This document shows positions 10,961 to 24,500 of a stretch of 64,000 bases of DNA, one piece after another; positions within the stretch are counted from its first letter, which is position 1; the number at the start of each line of letters is the position of its first letter. The DNA is from Tanypteryx hageni. Its lineage: Eukaryota; Arthropoda; Insecta; Odonata; Petaluridae. A program made the position numbers and the translations under genes. The notes beneath the pieces are model-generated. The model made no database searches. It had not been told where the DNA came from and was given only the letters and a program-made list of their open reading frames with translations. The stretch covers positions 22,235,840-22,299,839 of the forward strand of contig CM054116.1 of NCBI GenBank assembly GCA_028673005.1. Reading direction: 5' to 3'.

Positions 10961-12536
10961 TAAAAATGTAAAGAATCCTCAAGTAGCAGGTATATTGTTA
11001 CATCAAATAAAACAAAACACAAATTTTGCAAAACTTAAGAAATCAGTGACCCTAAATGTAAATAATATTACTACTACTTTTATGATGTTTTGAAAGTAAA
11101 CCTCTTTTAATGCAAAACGGCTAATACTTCATGTATGATACTACTTTCTCAAAGCAAAATTGTATAGGAAAATTATTATATCTGGAAATAATGCCTGATA
11201 ATTCATAAATCAATCATACCTTACTCCTTTATTTTAAGAAGTAGACAAATATAACTATAACAGTTATCCCATTACCTTTTATCAAATTTCAGTTATCCCT
11301 TTCAATTTGCACACTGTACACACACAAACCAATAGAGCCCAATCTTTGCTGGGCATTAAGATCATGTATAAAAATGAAGTACAATCAACTTCAACCAATA
11401 TGCAGCTTGATTCAAGACTGCAATGGCATTTCTGGAAAACGTCACAAAACAGTCAAGATTACATAAATGCAACATTGTTCTTTTACCTAGGCCAGACAAA
11501 AAAAGGAGACAAAAAGAATCCCATCACATAATGAAAAGGAATCCATTTAAATACAAGTGATAAGGAAAAAGTTGCAAAAGCACATTTCAAAAAAATAAAA
11601 TTCTTTAAGTCAAAAGAGTGGATCAGAAAATTTTGACACCCAACAAATCAAAGGAACCATAAGCATGAAATGATATGGTTTCTATCAAAAGGATTTTTCC
11701 CCTTACTGACACAAAAAAAACTACTCATGGAATGCTTACTTATAACAGATGCAAATAAATGTAAATTATCACAATTAAACGGAAAAATGAAAGTAACAAC
11801 AAAATAGCATACTCAGAGGAAGTTAAATGATGCTGTTGAATAAGAAAAGATTATCTACGAATAAAATAACTGTAATCTAGTATTTTTAGCAAATACCATT
11901 ACACAACAACAATTAGATATGAGTTTAAAAACGATCGAACACATGAGCAAAATGAGCAGCCATTTAACAAAGGTCACTTTACTTGGTTTAGGTTAAGAAA
12001 AAATAAAGCAACAGCATCTACAAAAACAATATCCCTTTGCTAAGGCTCACACTGACAGTAAAAACACACTGAGAACACCCAAAATAACAAACAATACAAA
12101 CAGTCCACTTTCTTTTCAACTTACTCAAGAGTATGAGATACCATGTACCTCAATATCAATCATGATTGACCTTTACGCCCAACTCATGATTTGTTACATA
12201 AAAGATCTCTTTAATGGTCAACAGGTACACTGATCATTTAAAGACCAGTTTCAACCACATCTTTACACAATCACTGGTATATGCGCCTGACCAAGGAGCA
12301 CTTTTGTTATTTCAATGCAATTTAAGGAAACTTTTTTAGGCAAGCTTCTACTTGATTTCAGTCACCTTCACAGATGTTAAATTATGTCACACAAGGCTCC
12401 AATTGATTTTGTCATCCATGAACAACTCGGTTAACTGCAAAGGTAAGATAAGGCCTTCTCACACTTTGGAATAATCACCAAAATCCTTTAAGCTTGCCTC
12501 CACCTTTTCCACAAATATTTTATCAGTCTAGCCATT
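10961..12536 (-). other. LMAN1: Probable LMAN1 3' untranslated / downstream region
   Basis: Sequence immediately downstream of the LMAN1 stop codon on the minus strand; no coding sequence recognised. A minus-strand AATAAA (TTTATT at 11228-11233) could end an mRNA with a roughly 1.3 kb 3' UTR. That boundary is inference. Confidence 0.4.
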
Positions 12537-15500
12537 TCAATAGAACTTCTTTGCTTGTGCTTCCTTGCTGTCTCTGCAAAATAAAATTGTTATGCTTTAG
12601 ATAACACTTGACAACAAGAAGACTACACCAAATATGAACTGGCTTAACGATCTATTACAAGTCTTGCAGAAAAAGATAAAAATCATACTTCTTAATAAAA
12701 CTACATCCATTAACTAGATTAAAATATTTCAAATTTGAAGTTATTGAAAATGGTTGTTGTACTTTACAATAGTTTGTAAGTAACATAAAAAACATCGCAA
12801 CACTTAGCAGTTATGACAGCCAGATAGTAGAGAATATATTACAAAAAAGAAACACCATCTCCACGTCAAAAATCACCTAACACTCACAAACTAACACCAA
12901 AAATCCAAAATACATTAAAGGTGTCACCAATAAACTCAGAAACATTTTTTCAGAACACGACTTAAAAACTGTTCATGTCAACAACAATAAACTCGCCAAC
13001 CTTCTTCACAACCCGAAAGACACAATACCGCCTTTACAAAAATCAGGAATTCACAAGATTGCTTGCGGGACATGTGATAGGACATATTTAGGACAGACAA
13101 AACGTAATTTAGAAACATGCTTCAAAGAGCACTTAGCACACTTCAGACACAACAGGATAAATAATTCGAGTGTAGCCGCCCATATACAAGAAAACAACCA
13201 CCCCATCACTATACAGGATCTAACACTGCTAAAATCAATATGCGAAGAAAACAAATTAGATGCCTTTGAGAGTCTCTTTATTAACAAATTCAAACAAACC
13301 GTTATGAAAATCGATCGCGGCACGGCACCTTACTCCCCCATTAAGGTCTTCCGATTCCCCCTTCCCCTCCATCCCACCTTCACTTTCTTGCCAACCATCA
13401 ATGGTTCAAATTCCCTCACGCAACCGAACAGAGCTACTGATGATGAGAGCTTGGCTCTCGAAATATGTATTTAGCACTTCGTTCTTCTTGCTAAATCCTT
13501 TGATTGTGGAGTCGACTCTTCAGGTCATAGTTACAATAGTTTGTTATATCCAAGAACTGGAATAGGAAAATTAAAAGTGAAACGGATGCTTCCAAAGCCT
13601 GCAGGTAGGAACCATAACATTGAAAGATGAAGATTATCCATAATTTTAACAGAACTTCTGACAAATTAGATTTTACAGAGAATATTCCACAAATGCAGGT
13701 TTCTTTGCTCACATAGGTTATTTGCTATATATTTTCAAAAGTTTGTCTCTCTATTATTCTAAAAACTTGAAAACTTCAATGGCTACCACGATCAAACTTA
13801 GCATGACATTCTTTTATATCTAAAGGAAAAGAAAAATCCACATCTGCATTCCATTCTTCGTTTGTCTGTTATTCTAAAAACTCAAAAATGAAAAGGGCTA
13901 CAATGACCAAACTTGGCATGATGTTATTTATATAAAAGACTGAGAAAGATACAGGTTTGGGTCCCATTCCAAGAGGCCAAGTTCTATTTTAATCAGTTAT
14001 AATCAGAAGATTCAAGTCATAAAGTGATAAAAAGTTTTTAACACCCTAAAAACAAAAAAAGTCATAATGCCTAGAATAAAAAGACCATTTTTAGGTAAAA
14101 AGAAATCAAAAACATTTATTCATAATTTCCCAGGCAAATCTGCTAGTCATTAACATAGTACAAAGAATGAAACTTATTATGAAATGAAACTATTATTATA
14201 AATAAAAACAAGTATACAGCTAAGAGCAGTAAAGCTATATAGCTAAAGGGACTATCTTCTGGGATTACATATTACACCATCTTTTTGAACTTCGCAAATA
14301 ATTGGTTCCGGAAAACTGATGCGAAATGCAAATTCACAAAGTGAAAGTCCTATTTTCCCATAATACGCCATGTTATTACTAGAGAGTGGTTCCCAGCCAA
14401 CCTAAAAAATTCACTTTTTTATCATAAATAATGAAGTTTAACAGAAAATAAAAGAAAATGTAACCACAAATGAAAAATCTAGCATTATAACTAGGCTTGG
14501 TAGGATTCGATTTAAATCGAAAAATGTCGACAAAAGTAGAGTTTTTTTTATTTCAAAATCGACGAAAATGAGGCATCGATTTTCCAACAAGATGGAAAAT
14601 AAAACACACAAAAACCTAGTCTGAATTATAATAGTTAAGTCATTTCTGTTTACTTTTTTCGCAGTACACCCATTCCCTGATTAATGCTCTTAATTGGTGC
14701 CAGGAAAATTGAGCGCTAACTGAAACAGCTATTCGGAACACGTACTTCCATAAGAAATGACGTTATAAGATATAATTCATTCCCGAGATTCTACTAATGG
14801 AAATGAAAATAGGTAGTATTATATAAATAATACACCAAAGTATTCTTTGTTAACCACATTACATAGCGTAGAATAGGTCATCATTTGCATTGCAATTATA
14901 TTTAAAATTGAACAGCAAAAACTTGAATGAAGAACAGAATGCATTTTATGGAACATATGTTGATCTCACGCAGAATAAATCGTGAAGGAGCATTAAGGAA
15001 TAGGAATTAGAGTAGAAGATACCTGCATCTACTTATATATACAGGGTGAGGCACTAGTCACTACACAGTCACAACTTCAGTAACACAAAGAAAATTGGAA
15101 CATAATAACATAATCATCACGACTTAAGATACAGTTCAATTAAGAGAAGGCAACCAATAAGACAAAAACAAAATCGTATATTGAAACGATCAAAACATTT
15201 CGATAAAGAGATATCGATTCATAAAAGAATTATCACATGTGCTTGATAAATAAAGGAACATGAAATGAGACCAAATAAAGGAAGAATTCAAATATCTTGG
15301 TATTACATTTTTAAAAACTGAACAATCGAAAAGGGAGCAATAAACAAAAAACAAACAAATGTTGGCGCTCTCCAGCTTTTAGTCGCTGTAAAACCTCTAA
15401 TTAAACCTCGAGAGTTAAATTTTTCCTCTTTTTCTCCTCTGACCACCAGTTATCACTCATGGTCTTTTTATTTAAAGGGAAAATATAATTTAAACTAAGT

Positions 15501-18500
15501 TCACTCTATATTTTGACCTACAAAAACATCGACAAGTGTACACACAACCATCAAGCAACTGCAAATATTGACGTGTTGGGTGTTGTAAATGTGCAGAGGT
15601 GCTGCGCAGTGGACTTCGTAAATTATACCAGAAATTTTGAAGAGCGTTAATGTGGAATGCACCACTGCAATTTGGAAAAAGGTAATAAATTATTTTCAGT
15701 GCTAATGCAGAACAGCATTAATCAGGACAGCATTAAAGCGGGGAGTGGGTGTATTACTTTCTACCTACGATTTTGTTCCTATTCTGGGCTTGCATCAACA
15801 ATGGGACTGAAAGATGGGAATTTTCTTACACTCAAATATGCGTCTTTTTGAAAAGCTCATGCTTCTACTGACAATCAGATAACCGCAAGACCCTAGGGTA
15901 GTTTTGAGAACACATGTTTCTTAGCGCTTTTGAGGTTTTCGAGATTATATTTGCTGACCTAATGGTGGGATATTCCACGAGCCTTTCTATACAGATAAGG
16001 TAATGGATATGACCTGCTGAGAATGCCTCAACCCCTGTTAAACAAGGTTCGTAAGAAAAGAATTTTGGTGATCGTTTGAAGATTAATCGTTTTCTACCCT
16101 TTCCGCTCATCATCCCCGTGGAGTGTGTATCAGAAACAAATGTTTCTCGATCCTTTTAGGGTTTTTCCTATAGATGACCTTGTTGTATGCACTTTCACCC
16201 ATTCTCCCTATGCACAACCCAATCTTTTGGCAGTCCTTTTCTTAAAGTTATGCAGGAAAGATCGTTCCTCTCTCATGCTTCTGGCTCCTTTATCTTCTGC
16301 TACATGTTAGTAAATTTCAATTTATATATAATGGTTTAAAAAAGGTGCACATAGATTAGCAATCCTTATTAAAAATTGAAGAGGGATTAAATATTAATAT
16401 TTATTTGCTATTTGTTGTCAAATATTTTGTGGATTGGAAAAACACATTTTAGTCAGGATATGAGATAAGACTGTTGATTGAGCGCTCAATAATGTCTAAT
16501 TTTTCTTATATTTTATGTTAAATAAAGAGAATATGTAGTGCAGTGATGAAATATATCAAATGATACAAAGTATTAGATAGTTCTTTTTTGACATCTAAAA
16601 TATTATTGAGATAATTATATTGTTAATGTTTTTTACTTAATGGCATCAACGAATGTCTAAAGGCCTTTATGCTGAACTCGCAAATTATTTTTTTCAAATG
16701 TTTTTCGACAAAAGCAATATCGTATTGTACAGATTTCATAAAGTAATTGTTTTCTAGTTTTCATTATACAATTTAAAGAGGTAAATCATAATTTACCATC
16801 TACATTAGCGATATAATATATATTAGTCAACGATGCGATAAGAATTATACGAAATCAAAAATACCATATATGCCTGAATATAAGCCGATGTTTTTTGTCA
16901 AAATCTATCATGAAAAAATCACCCCTATGCTTAAATGTGAGTCCGAGAAAAAAATTTGGTGTTAGGGTTAAGTCATGTAGTCACCCATAGATGGCAGCAT
17001 GTCTCTCATTACCATCAGGTTCAAATGATAGTACTATATTTTTCGTAAAGTAAATATTTGACCTAAGATGAATATTAATTAATAAATAATAAAGCTAGAA
17101 TATTGAATTTAGCAGTACCCGTATTTTTTACAGTTGTTAATTGTTCTTTCGTTTCTCAGGGCTATGCATATGTATCATTAAGAAATGTTAGCAATTTGTA
17201 TTATTTTTCATTATCCTTTAAAAGAAGTTCCTATTAGTTTTGCTTGGCTATTGTAGTTATTGCTATGGCCACTGAAATGTTTATATGCATGTTAAAACCT
17301 CATTCATGGAATCTATTAAAAATACCTTCTATGCAGACGATTACGCAAAATGCGATGATGGCTTTTGATACTCAACTGTTTGAATTACGGTAATACTTTA
17401 TATGGAACGTGTATAATTATAAAAATGCAATTTCTTAAGGCAATATAATGCTAACTTCATTGGAAATAGACTTGGATTAAAAATTATCTATGCAAGGTTA
17501 CAACTGCTTTATTTGACCTTTAGTGAAAATGAAGATGAATGAAATTATCGTCACTGAATGTGGAACATTATTCAACAATGCAAAATTATTAATTGGAGTA
17601 ATATTACAAAATGTCAACAACTAAACCATTTCTCACTCTTTTCTTCAATCTCAAATAATGTATTCTAGGCCATAACGGCACACTTGAGCATAAAATCCAC
17701 GATATTAACATTTTTGTCAAAAAATGGTGGAAATTTATCGGGAGACTGCTTAAATCTGGGGTCGGCTTCTATTCAGACAGACACAGTATCTAGATTTGGA
17801 AATACCAGCTTACGATATTTGAGGTTAAATATATACTAAGTTTCAGTGTAGTAAAACAACAATAATATTCTCGTAACCGATATGCAAGGAGCTAATTTGG
17901 TTTAATCATCAAGTTAGTAAAAGGCATGAATTAGTCATTAATATATGTTTTTGCATATAGGTTGGCTGCCGATATAATCACATTTGGCAAAATTTGTAAG
18001 GAAAGGAGCGAAAATAAAAAAACAAGAAATATCATTTTGTGTTTGCACAATGAACTTTTTTCTGCACTACCTACATCTTGTTACTTAAAGAGGCAAGCTT
18101 TCAAGTGAAAAATTTCTTACATAAATGTGTGTGTGTATATTTCATCTCACCTTGAAAAACATTAATTTTTCAGAGATATTTCATTATTAGAAATATTTTT
18201 TTAATCTTGTAAACATTTTAGTGTGTGTGTGTATGTATGTATGTTCTTTATATGTTTTTACACTGTTGAAGCTATCAAATTCAAAAGTTTCATGGGCCAT
18301 CCTATGGACCAAAGGAAGAACTTGGTCTAGGTTTGCAGACCGTGGGGTCTCTTATACCCCATGGGGTCAACGAAATACTATTTCCATAAGAATGCATGAG
18401 AAATGGTGTGGAGAAGCCTCAAAATGCCATGCAGCCCTTCACTGATGTGGACATAAATATACATAAATATTAACTTACGATCACTGGAAATGGCTTATTT

Positions 18501-21500
18501 TATGCAGGAAAAACTGAATATTTTAATTCTGTTCATGTTTTGTCGTATTACATGTTAAATAGCACGAAATTATTCTTTAGGCACAAAATTTATTAACAGT
18601 TTCCAGGTGACAACAAAGTTAAATTTCTTAATTGTTGTCCTCTTCAAAGGGAGATAGCCACCTAAATATTAATGCAAGAAAAATCCACACCATGGAAGAA
18701 GAATAACCAATGCCAAGATAAAGGATACAAATGGATTTATGCCTAAATATAGTCTATGAATACTTTTAAAATATGTCAAATGATTTTTAAGGAATATTAA
18801 AACATTGTTATCTTTCACCATTAACATTGAAAGATTTATCGCAACATATATCGATACATTTGCTTACATTTGTTCGGCAACCAAGATGTTGTTTATTGTT
18901 TACGTTTTGGCTAATAGTATTGACATAATCCACATAATTTTAATGCTGCTTTAAAGGCTTTGGTGCACCTATCCATGTGATCATTAAATAAGATGTTAAT
19001 GCATAATTATATTAATGGTAAAACTTTACAATACAATACAAAATAGTAAATGTTAATGTAAACATCACTTGCGTAATTAAGGAATGGAAAATGTCTGATA
19101 AACTTGGAGTACCGAACAGCAAAAGTAAGTAAATTTCAGAATTTATTGTATTAGTTTTATCGTAATATGACATCCAAAGTGATATATCAATAAAAATAAT
19201 AAAAATAGTTTGCTACTTAAAGAAAACTCTTTCTCGAGCAAAGCCGGGCGTTTCAGCTAGTAATTTATATAGAAACTCAGGACAAAAACAATTCTATAGC
19301 TAAGTATTCTTGCTGACAGAACATAAATGTTGTTAGTGTAAAATTAATCTGGGAACACCCGATTATCATAAAATAGCCAATACGATTATTATGCGTTCTA
19401 TTTTTCAATCCGTGTGGGTACAGAAAACAAGAGGGTAATGCAAAATTAAATATTTCGAGTCAAAACATGTATGTCATACAGGACTGGCTGGTAAAATGTT
19501 ACCAGTTAACCATCGACCAGTCCCACTAGAGAAAGTATGTTACGTAGACGCAGTAAATGTTGGCTCACCGAGATAACCGGAAAATCCACGCAAAGCAGTG
19601 GGAGACAGATGTAGGGGCCAGTTCAGCGTTTTTCATGAGCACAAGTGGGAGGGAAAAATATGAGACTTTTCTGACCAATGATAAGTCAAGATTCTTTCAA
19701 CAACAAGTTGATGCTATCCAAAGGCCCTTCAGACTCTTCATGTAACCCTGCCAGTGAGGCATTCATACTGAGAGGTTTTGGTCATTCATACATCGCAACA
19801 GAAATTATATTTACGTTACTTTAGCGCACTTATCTGGCTTAGGGAAACAGGAAATTTCAATGTGTTCAGCAAAAATTCTTGGAACACAAATACTATCTGA
19901 TTTTTCAATCAGAGCATTTTGTTTCATATTTTCAGTTTGTGCTCATTGAAAAAGAAAGGTTGCTTTACTTTTAAAAATATAACCAAAATGAGAACATCTA
20001 ACAAACATATTTTTTACATAAGCGGTATTCATCCTAAAGTACGCATATCCCTGGGGATATGCGAGATCTTTCAAAGAGATACAATATTAAGGATATCTAA
20101 TGTAAAAAATAGCCAAGCAACAACTAATAATTATCTCACGGATAAAATATACGTAAATCATATCATTAGAAAGTACATATATATTTGTAGACTTGACCCA
20201 ATAATAACCGAGTTTGTTAACTTCAAAATATACCAGAGGACACGAATTTCGTCAAAAATATTTGTGCATTTATAACGCAACAACTACAGAATGTATAAGC
20301 AAGAAAAAGATCTCATTTTAACCGCAATAAAAAGATAAGCAAAATGTTAGGGTTTTTAAAGCAATTTGAACTACATCTTTTATTTTTTAAGGGTTTCCCT
20401 CTTTTAATTTTTCTCATTTAAATAACATGGGAATGAGCATATTGTTGGAGTAACAATCTACGTGCCAACATTCAAAATACAAAGATAATAGCATTAAATC
20501 ATTAAATATTTTGGTCAAAAACCAGCAACCTCATACGCAAAGAACAAATAAATGTCATATTCGTAAAAGTTGTGAAAAACTACATGCTTTTCCATTAGCC
20601 AATAATTTATAATTTGGCCACTAGATGCCAGCAACCTCAACCGTTATCAAAAATAGTGCCGTTGGCAGTGAGATTTAAACTGAGCTACAAAAGAATTAAG
20701 TCGATGGTTATCACGTTTGTTTACTTTGAAAACTGTTAATAACGAGCATTATAAATATAATATAATAATAATGTCCCTTTCTCGGGCGCTAAAGTTTAAA
20801 ATGAACTTAGAAACAAAAAAGTAGAGGGAGTTCACACTTGTTGGCATCATAAACGCATGATTCGAAATGCAAGTAATATGCGCAAAACAAGTACATAATG
20901 GTCATAAAAATTTTTGTCGCGAAGTCCAAATTCATAAACCACAAGCACACGAAGTTCAAAAAGGTGGTGTATATACATATAATATTTAAAACATTTGACA
21001 GAAAGAGGATTGAAAGCAAATAAGATAAAATCAACCACAACAGACATAATCCCAATCTTACAGTATATAACCAAATAAGTGATTGGCCTAGAAGAGGATA
21101 AAATTGAACGCTTACCTGTAAATAGAATATCCAATAAGGATTATCAGTTGAATGGCCAGAAACACAAGGAAAACTGTGGTGCTGAGACAGGCCTGCTGTG
21201 GAGGACAACCTCCTTTCTCAGCACTAGCCATTGTGCCCACGTCACGTTTCAAAGAATTGAGAGAATCTCTAAACTCATTGGAGAGTTGCTGGAAGTCATA
21301 TGTACCACCACCGCCAACGGATTGTACATGTGCAGTTGGTTTTCCTTGGTTCTGCAATATGGTTGCTGTTCGCTGATGCACTTCACCGATGAAAACTCTA
21401 GAAAATGTTATACAAATTTAATGAAGTTAAAAATATTAGTGAAACAATCTTTATAAATTAGTATCTTTCAGAAAATAAGAACTTGCTCCACACTCTAATC

Positions 21501-24500
21501 ACAAACTATTTGCAATATAACAAGAAATTATAAACTATATCACTGATTAATTATTTAAAAACTACATGTTCTTTTACTCTACTTAAAATCTAGGGCAAAT
21601 GAATGAGACCCATTTATAAGGTACATACTAATTGTATTTTTAAGTTAAAATAAAAACTGTTTAACTATAAATAGATTTATCTTACTTGACATCTCGAAGA
21701 GTAGTAACCATTTCCCGCTGGTTAGCAAGGACAGCATCAACCTCATGACGTTTAATTGTATCTATCATTGGCATGGCAGCTCCAGGAGGTGGGGGTGCTC
21801 CACCTTGAACTATATGACGGGTTGTGAACAAAAATTATCTTTAACACATGATTTTGAGCAGGGGTAAGCAGACTTCTTACTAAAAGGGACATATGACATA
21901 ACAAAAAAATGACACATGATAACGTTATATAATGCTATAATTGCAATAAAATATTATTTAAATAATCAGCTTTATATATTTGTTTAATGATATACATGGC
22001 TTTTATAATATACAGGCACTCCTCGACTTACGAACGAGTTAGGTTCCAGAGATCTGTTCGTAAGTCCAACTTTACTCCTGTCGATACAAAACATGTTGTA
22101 TGGTAAGTACACTAAACATGGGGAATGGCTTTAAAAGTTGTACATACAATGCTAATCATTTTCTCACCTCTTTCACAATGCTTTATAATGTCCACTTTAG
22201 TTCCCATTGTAATAGTGCGCCTATTCTTACTATCACCCTCAACACTTTCACCAAACTTACACTTCTTAGACAGGATGGGAGTTGATAATGTTCGTGAAAA
22301 GCACAGAGAACATCATAGTGAACTACACAGCAACAACACAAAAACAGACAATGGTGGCAGCCCAAGCATAAATGCTGGGTAATGACTCCGAACAACCACC
22401 GCCATCTATTGTGCGGCGGTTGAACTTATGACTCTCGGTCCGAACAGGCAACTCGACATACGGACACAATTGTTTGTATCTCTGAAAGTTCCTAAGTAGA
22501 AGAGTGCCTGTACGTGTTATTTATTGTAAATTGTACTAGTTTATGCTTGTTAAAGCTTAACAGTGTATAATGAAGGGAAAACAATATCATCTTGTTTAAT
22601 TACTTGAGAAATTAATTTTTTTAATCAAACCAAAAAGCACAAATAAAATATGATTATAATACTTTGGTACAAAAAATACTTCATTTATATACTTCTATAT
22701 GAAGGATGCTGGTATAAATATTTTTGTCACTGACTATGTCAAGCCGATAGTTTTCATTTTTAGACAAATAATGAAGTACCTATCACACTGAGCAAAAATG
22801 TAAGTGCCGTAGTTAATTGAATCCAAGAAGAGGTTTTTTTCCAAATTTTAGCTTGCAAAAATTGCAGGTCGTCTTAAATTCAAGTACAAAGTTGTATACC
22901 ATCAATACATCACGCATCAATTCATGGCACATTATTTTGTCACAACAAGCTCATCACATGTCAATACATCGCACGACAAACTCATCGCGCGTCAATACAT
23001 CTCAAGACAAATTGGAAGGCGAGACACAATGACTGGTATATGGCAGAGAGATAAACTTGTTGGGTAAGGCGTCACCCCTTGTCATATATCATCCAACATG
23101 TTTCATGTAATTCGCAAAGAAAATTGCAATTTATTCTGGTATTATTGAAATATAAAGAAATTTTTTTTTGCAGAAAAGTGTCTCCCCCTGCCGTTCACCA
23201 GTCATGGTGCATAACGACGAATCTGTCGAGAGACGAATTGAGGCGCGATGAGTTTGTCGTGCGATGTATTGATGCTCATTGAATTTACACACGAACTAAG
23301 CGTGATGAGTTGTCATAGAACCGTAGGAAGTATGATTACGCGTTTAATCGTTTTTTTTTAAACAAATAAAAGTTAAATAGGTGGGAAAACTCCTTAAGCC
23401 ATAAAAGGTTTTTGACAACCCGATGCATTTCGCCCACTAGGTGGGCATCTTCAAGGTTGTAGTTTCCTCGACAGTAACTGAAAGTCAATGATTCGGGTTG
23501 TCAAAAACCTTTAATGGCTTAAGGAGTTTTCCCACCTATTAAATTCAAGCCATAAGTAAATCCAGCCACCAACCTTTAAAATAAAACGAGATAAAATAAT
23601 TGTATCTATTGAAATTTGAGGTCCCCTAAACATGTTTTGACCATTTTTTCAATGTCTGTGTGTATGGGACAGCTTTTTTGTGGGTACTCTAACTCAAAAA
23701 CCATTTATCCGGTCAATGCAAAATTTTATATTTAACATTTGTATGAAAGTCACAAGAACTGATTAGTTTTTGGTAAAAATCGGTCAACCGGAAGTGGGCG
23801 TTTACTCTTGTCACTTATCTGTTATTTTGAGATATTTGCTTTAATATTTGATATATTTAAAAACATACTAGAATAAAAGTTGTAGGAAATTTGATTTTCT
23901 ACAACCTTTGTTGGAAACATTTTTCCATAAAATGAATTGTTTAAGAGATATCTTAAAAACTAAATTATTTAGCTGCCACCACCACGCCACCTATCGACGA
24001 CTATTGTTAACAATTGATGCTTAGCTACATCTTAGTAACACTCCTTTTTATTTTCTTAATTGTTGGAGATTCGGGCCTATATCCAATATCAGAAGACTAT
24101 GATTTGAGTTTATTTCTGTTCTTTGTGAAGTCTTTAAATTTTTCTCACAGTTCCTTAAAATATTTATCATCATTTAACCTATTTGAAATTTTTACATATA
24201 TGTAGTATAGAGAAAGTATTGTTTTCATGAAAAAACCCAAATTCGAGATTTCAACGGAAATACGTTTTAAGGTCCCCTGAACATTTCGACTATTTTCTTA
24301 ATGATGTCTGTGGGTGTCTGTGACCGGTATTTTGTGGGTGCTCAAAAATCATTAATCGTATCAATGCAAAATTTTACATTCGACATTTTTGTTAAAGGAA
24401 GATGTGCTGATTAGTTTTTGGTAAAAATCAGTAAACCGAAAGTGGGTGTTTACTCTTGTCACGTCGGTTTTTTTTGAAATATTTGCTTTAATATTTGATG

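Noticed and set aside
19230..19262. Possible Helitron 3' end (CTAGT)
   Set aside because: The hairpin is poor and no 5' TC end or Rep/helicase sequence is present.
19919..20275. 118-codon plus-strand ORF in an LMAN1 intron
   Set aside because: It begins with TTG, has no domain, and its composition follows the AT-rich intron.
20807..21208. 133-codon minus-strand ORF rich in hydrophobic residues
   Set aside because: It is a read-through from LMAN1 exon 10 in another frame into the intron; LMAN1 splicing at 21116 explains the coding signal.
22125..22382. 85-codon ORF in the 22.0-22.5 kb element
   Set aside because: Contained in a MITE with clear inverted ends; frames are not conserved with any transposase that I can recognise.
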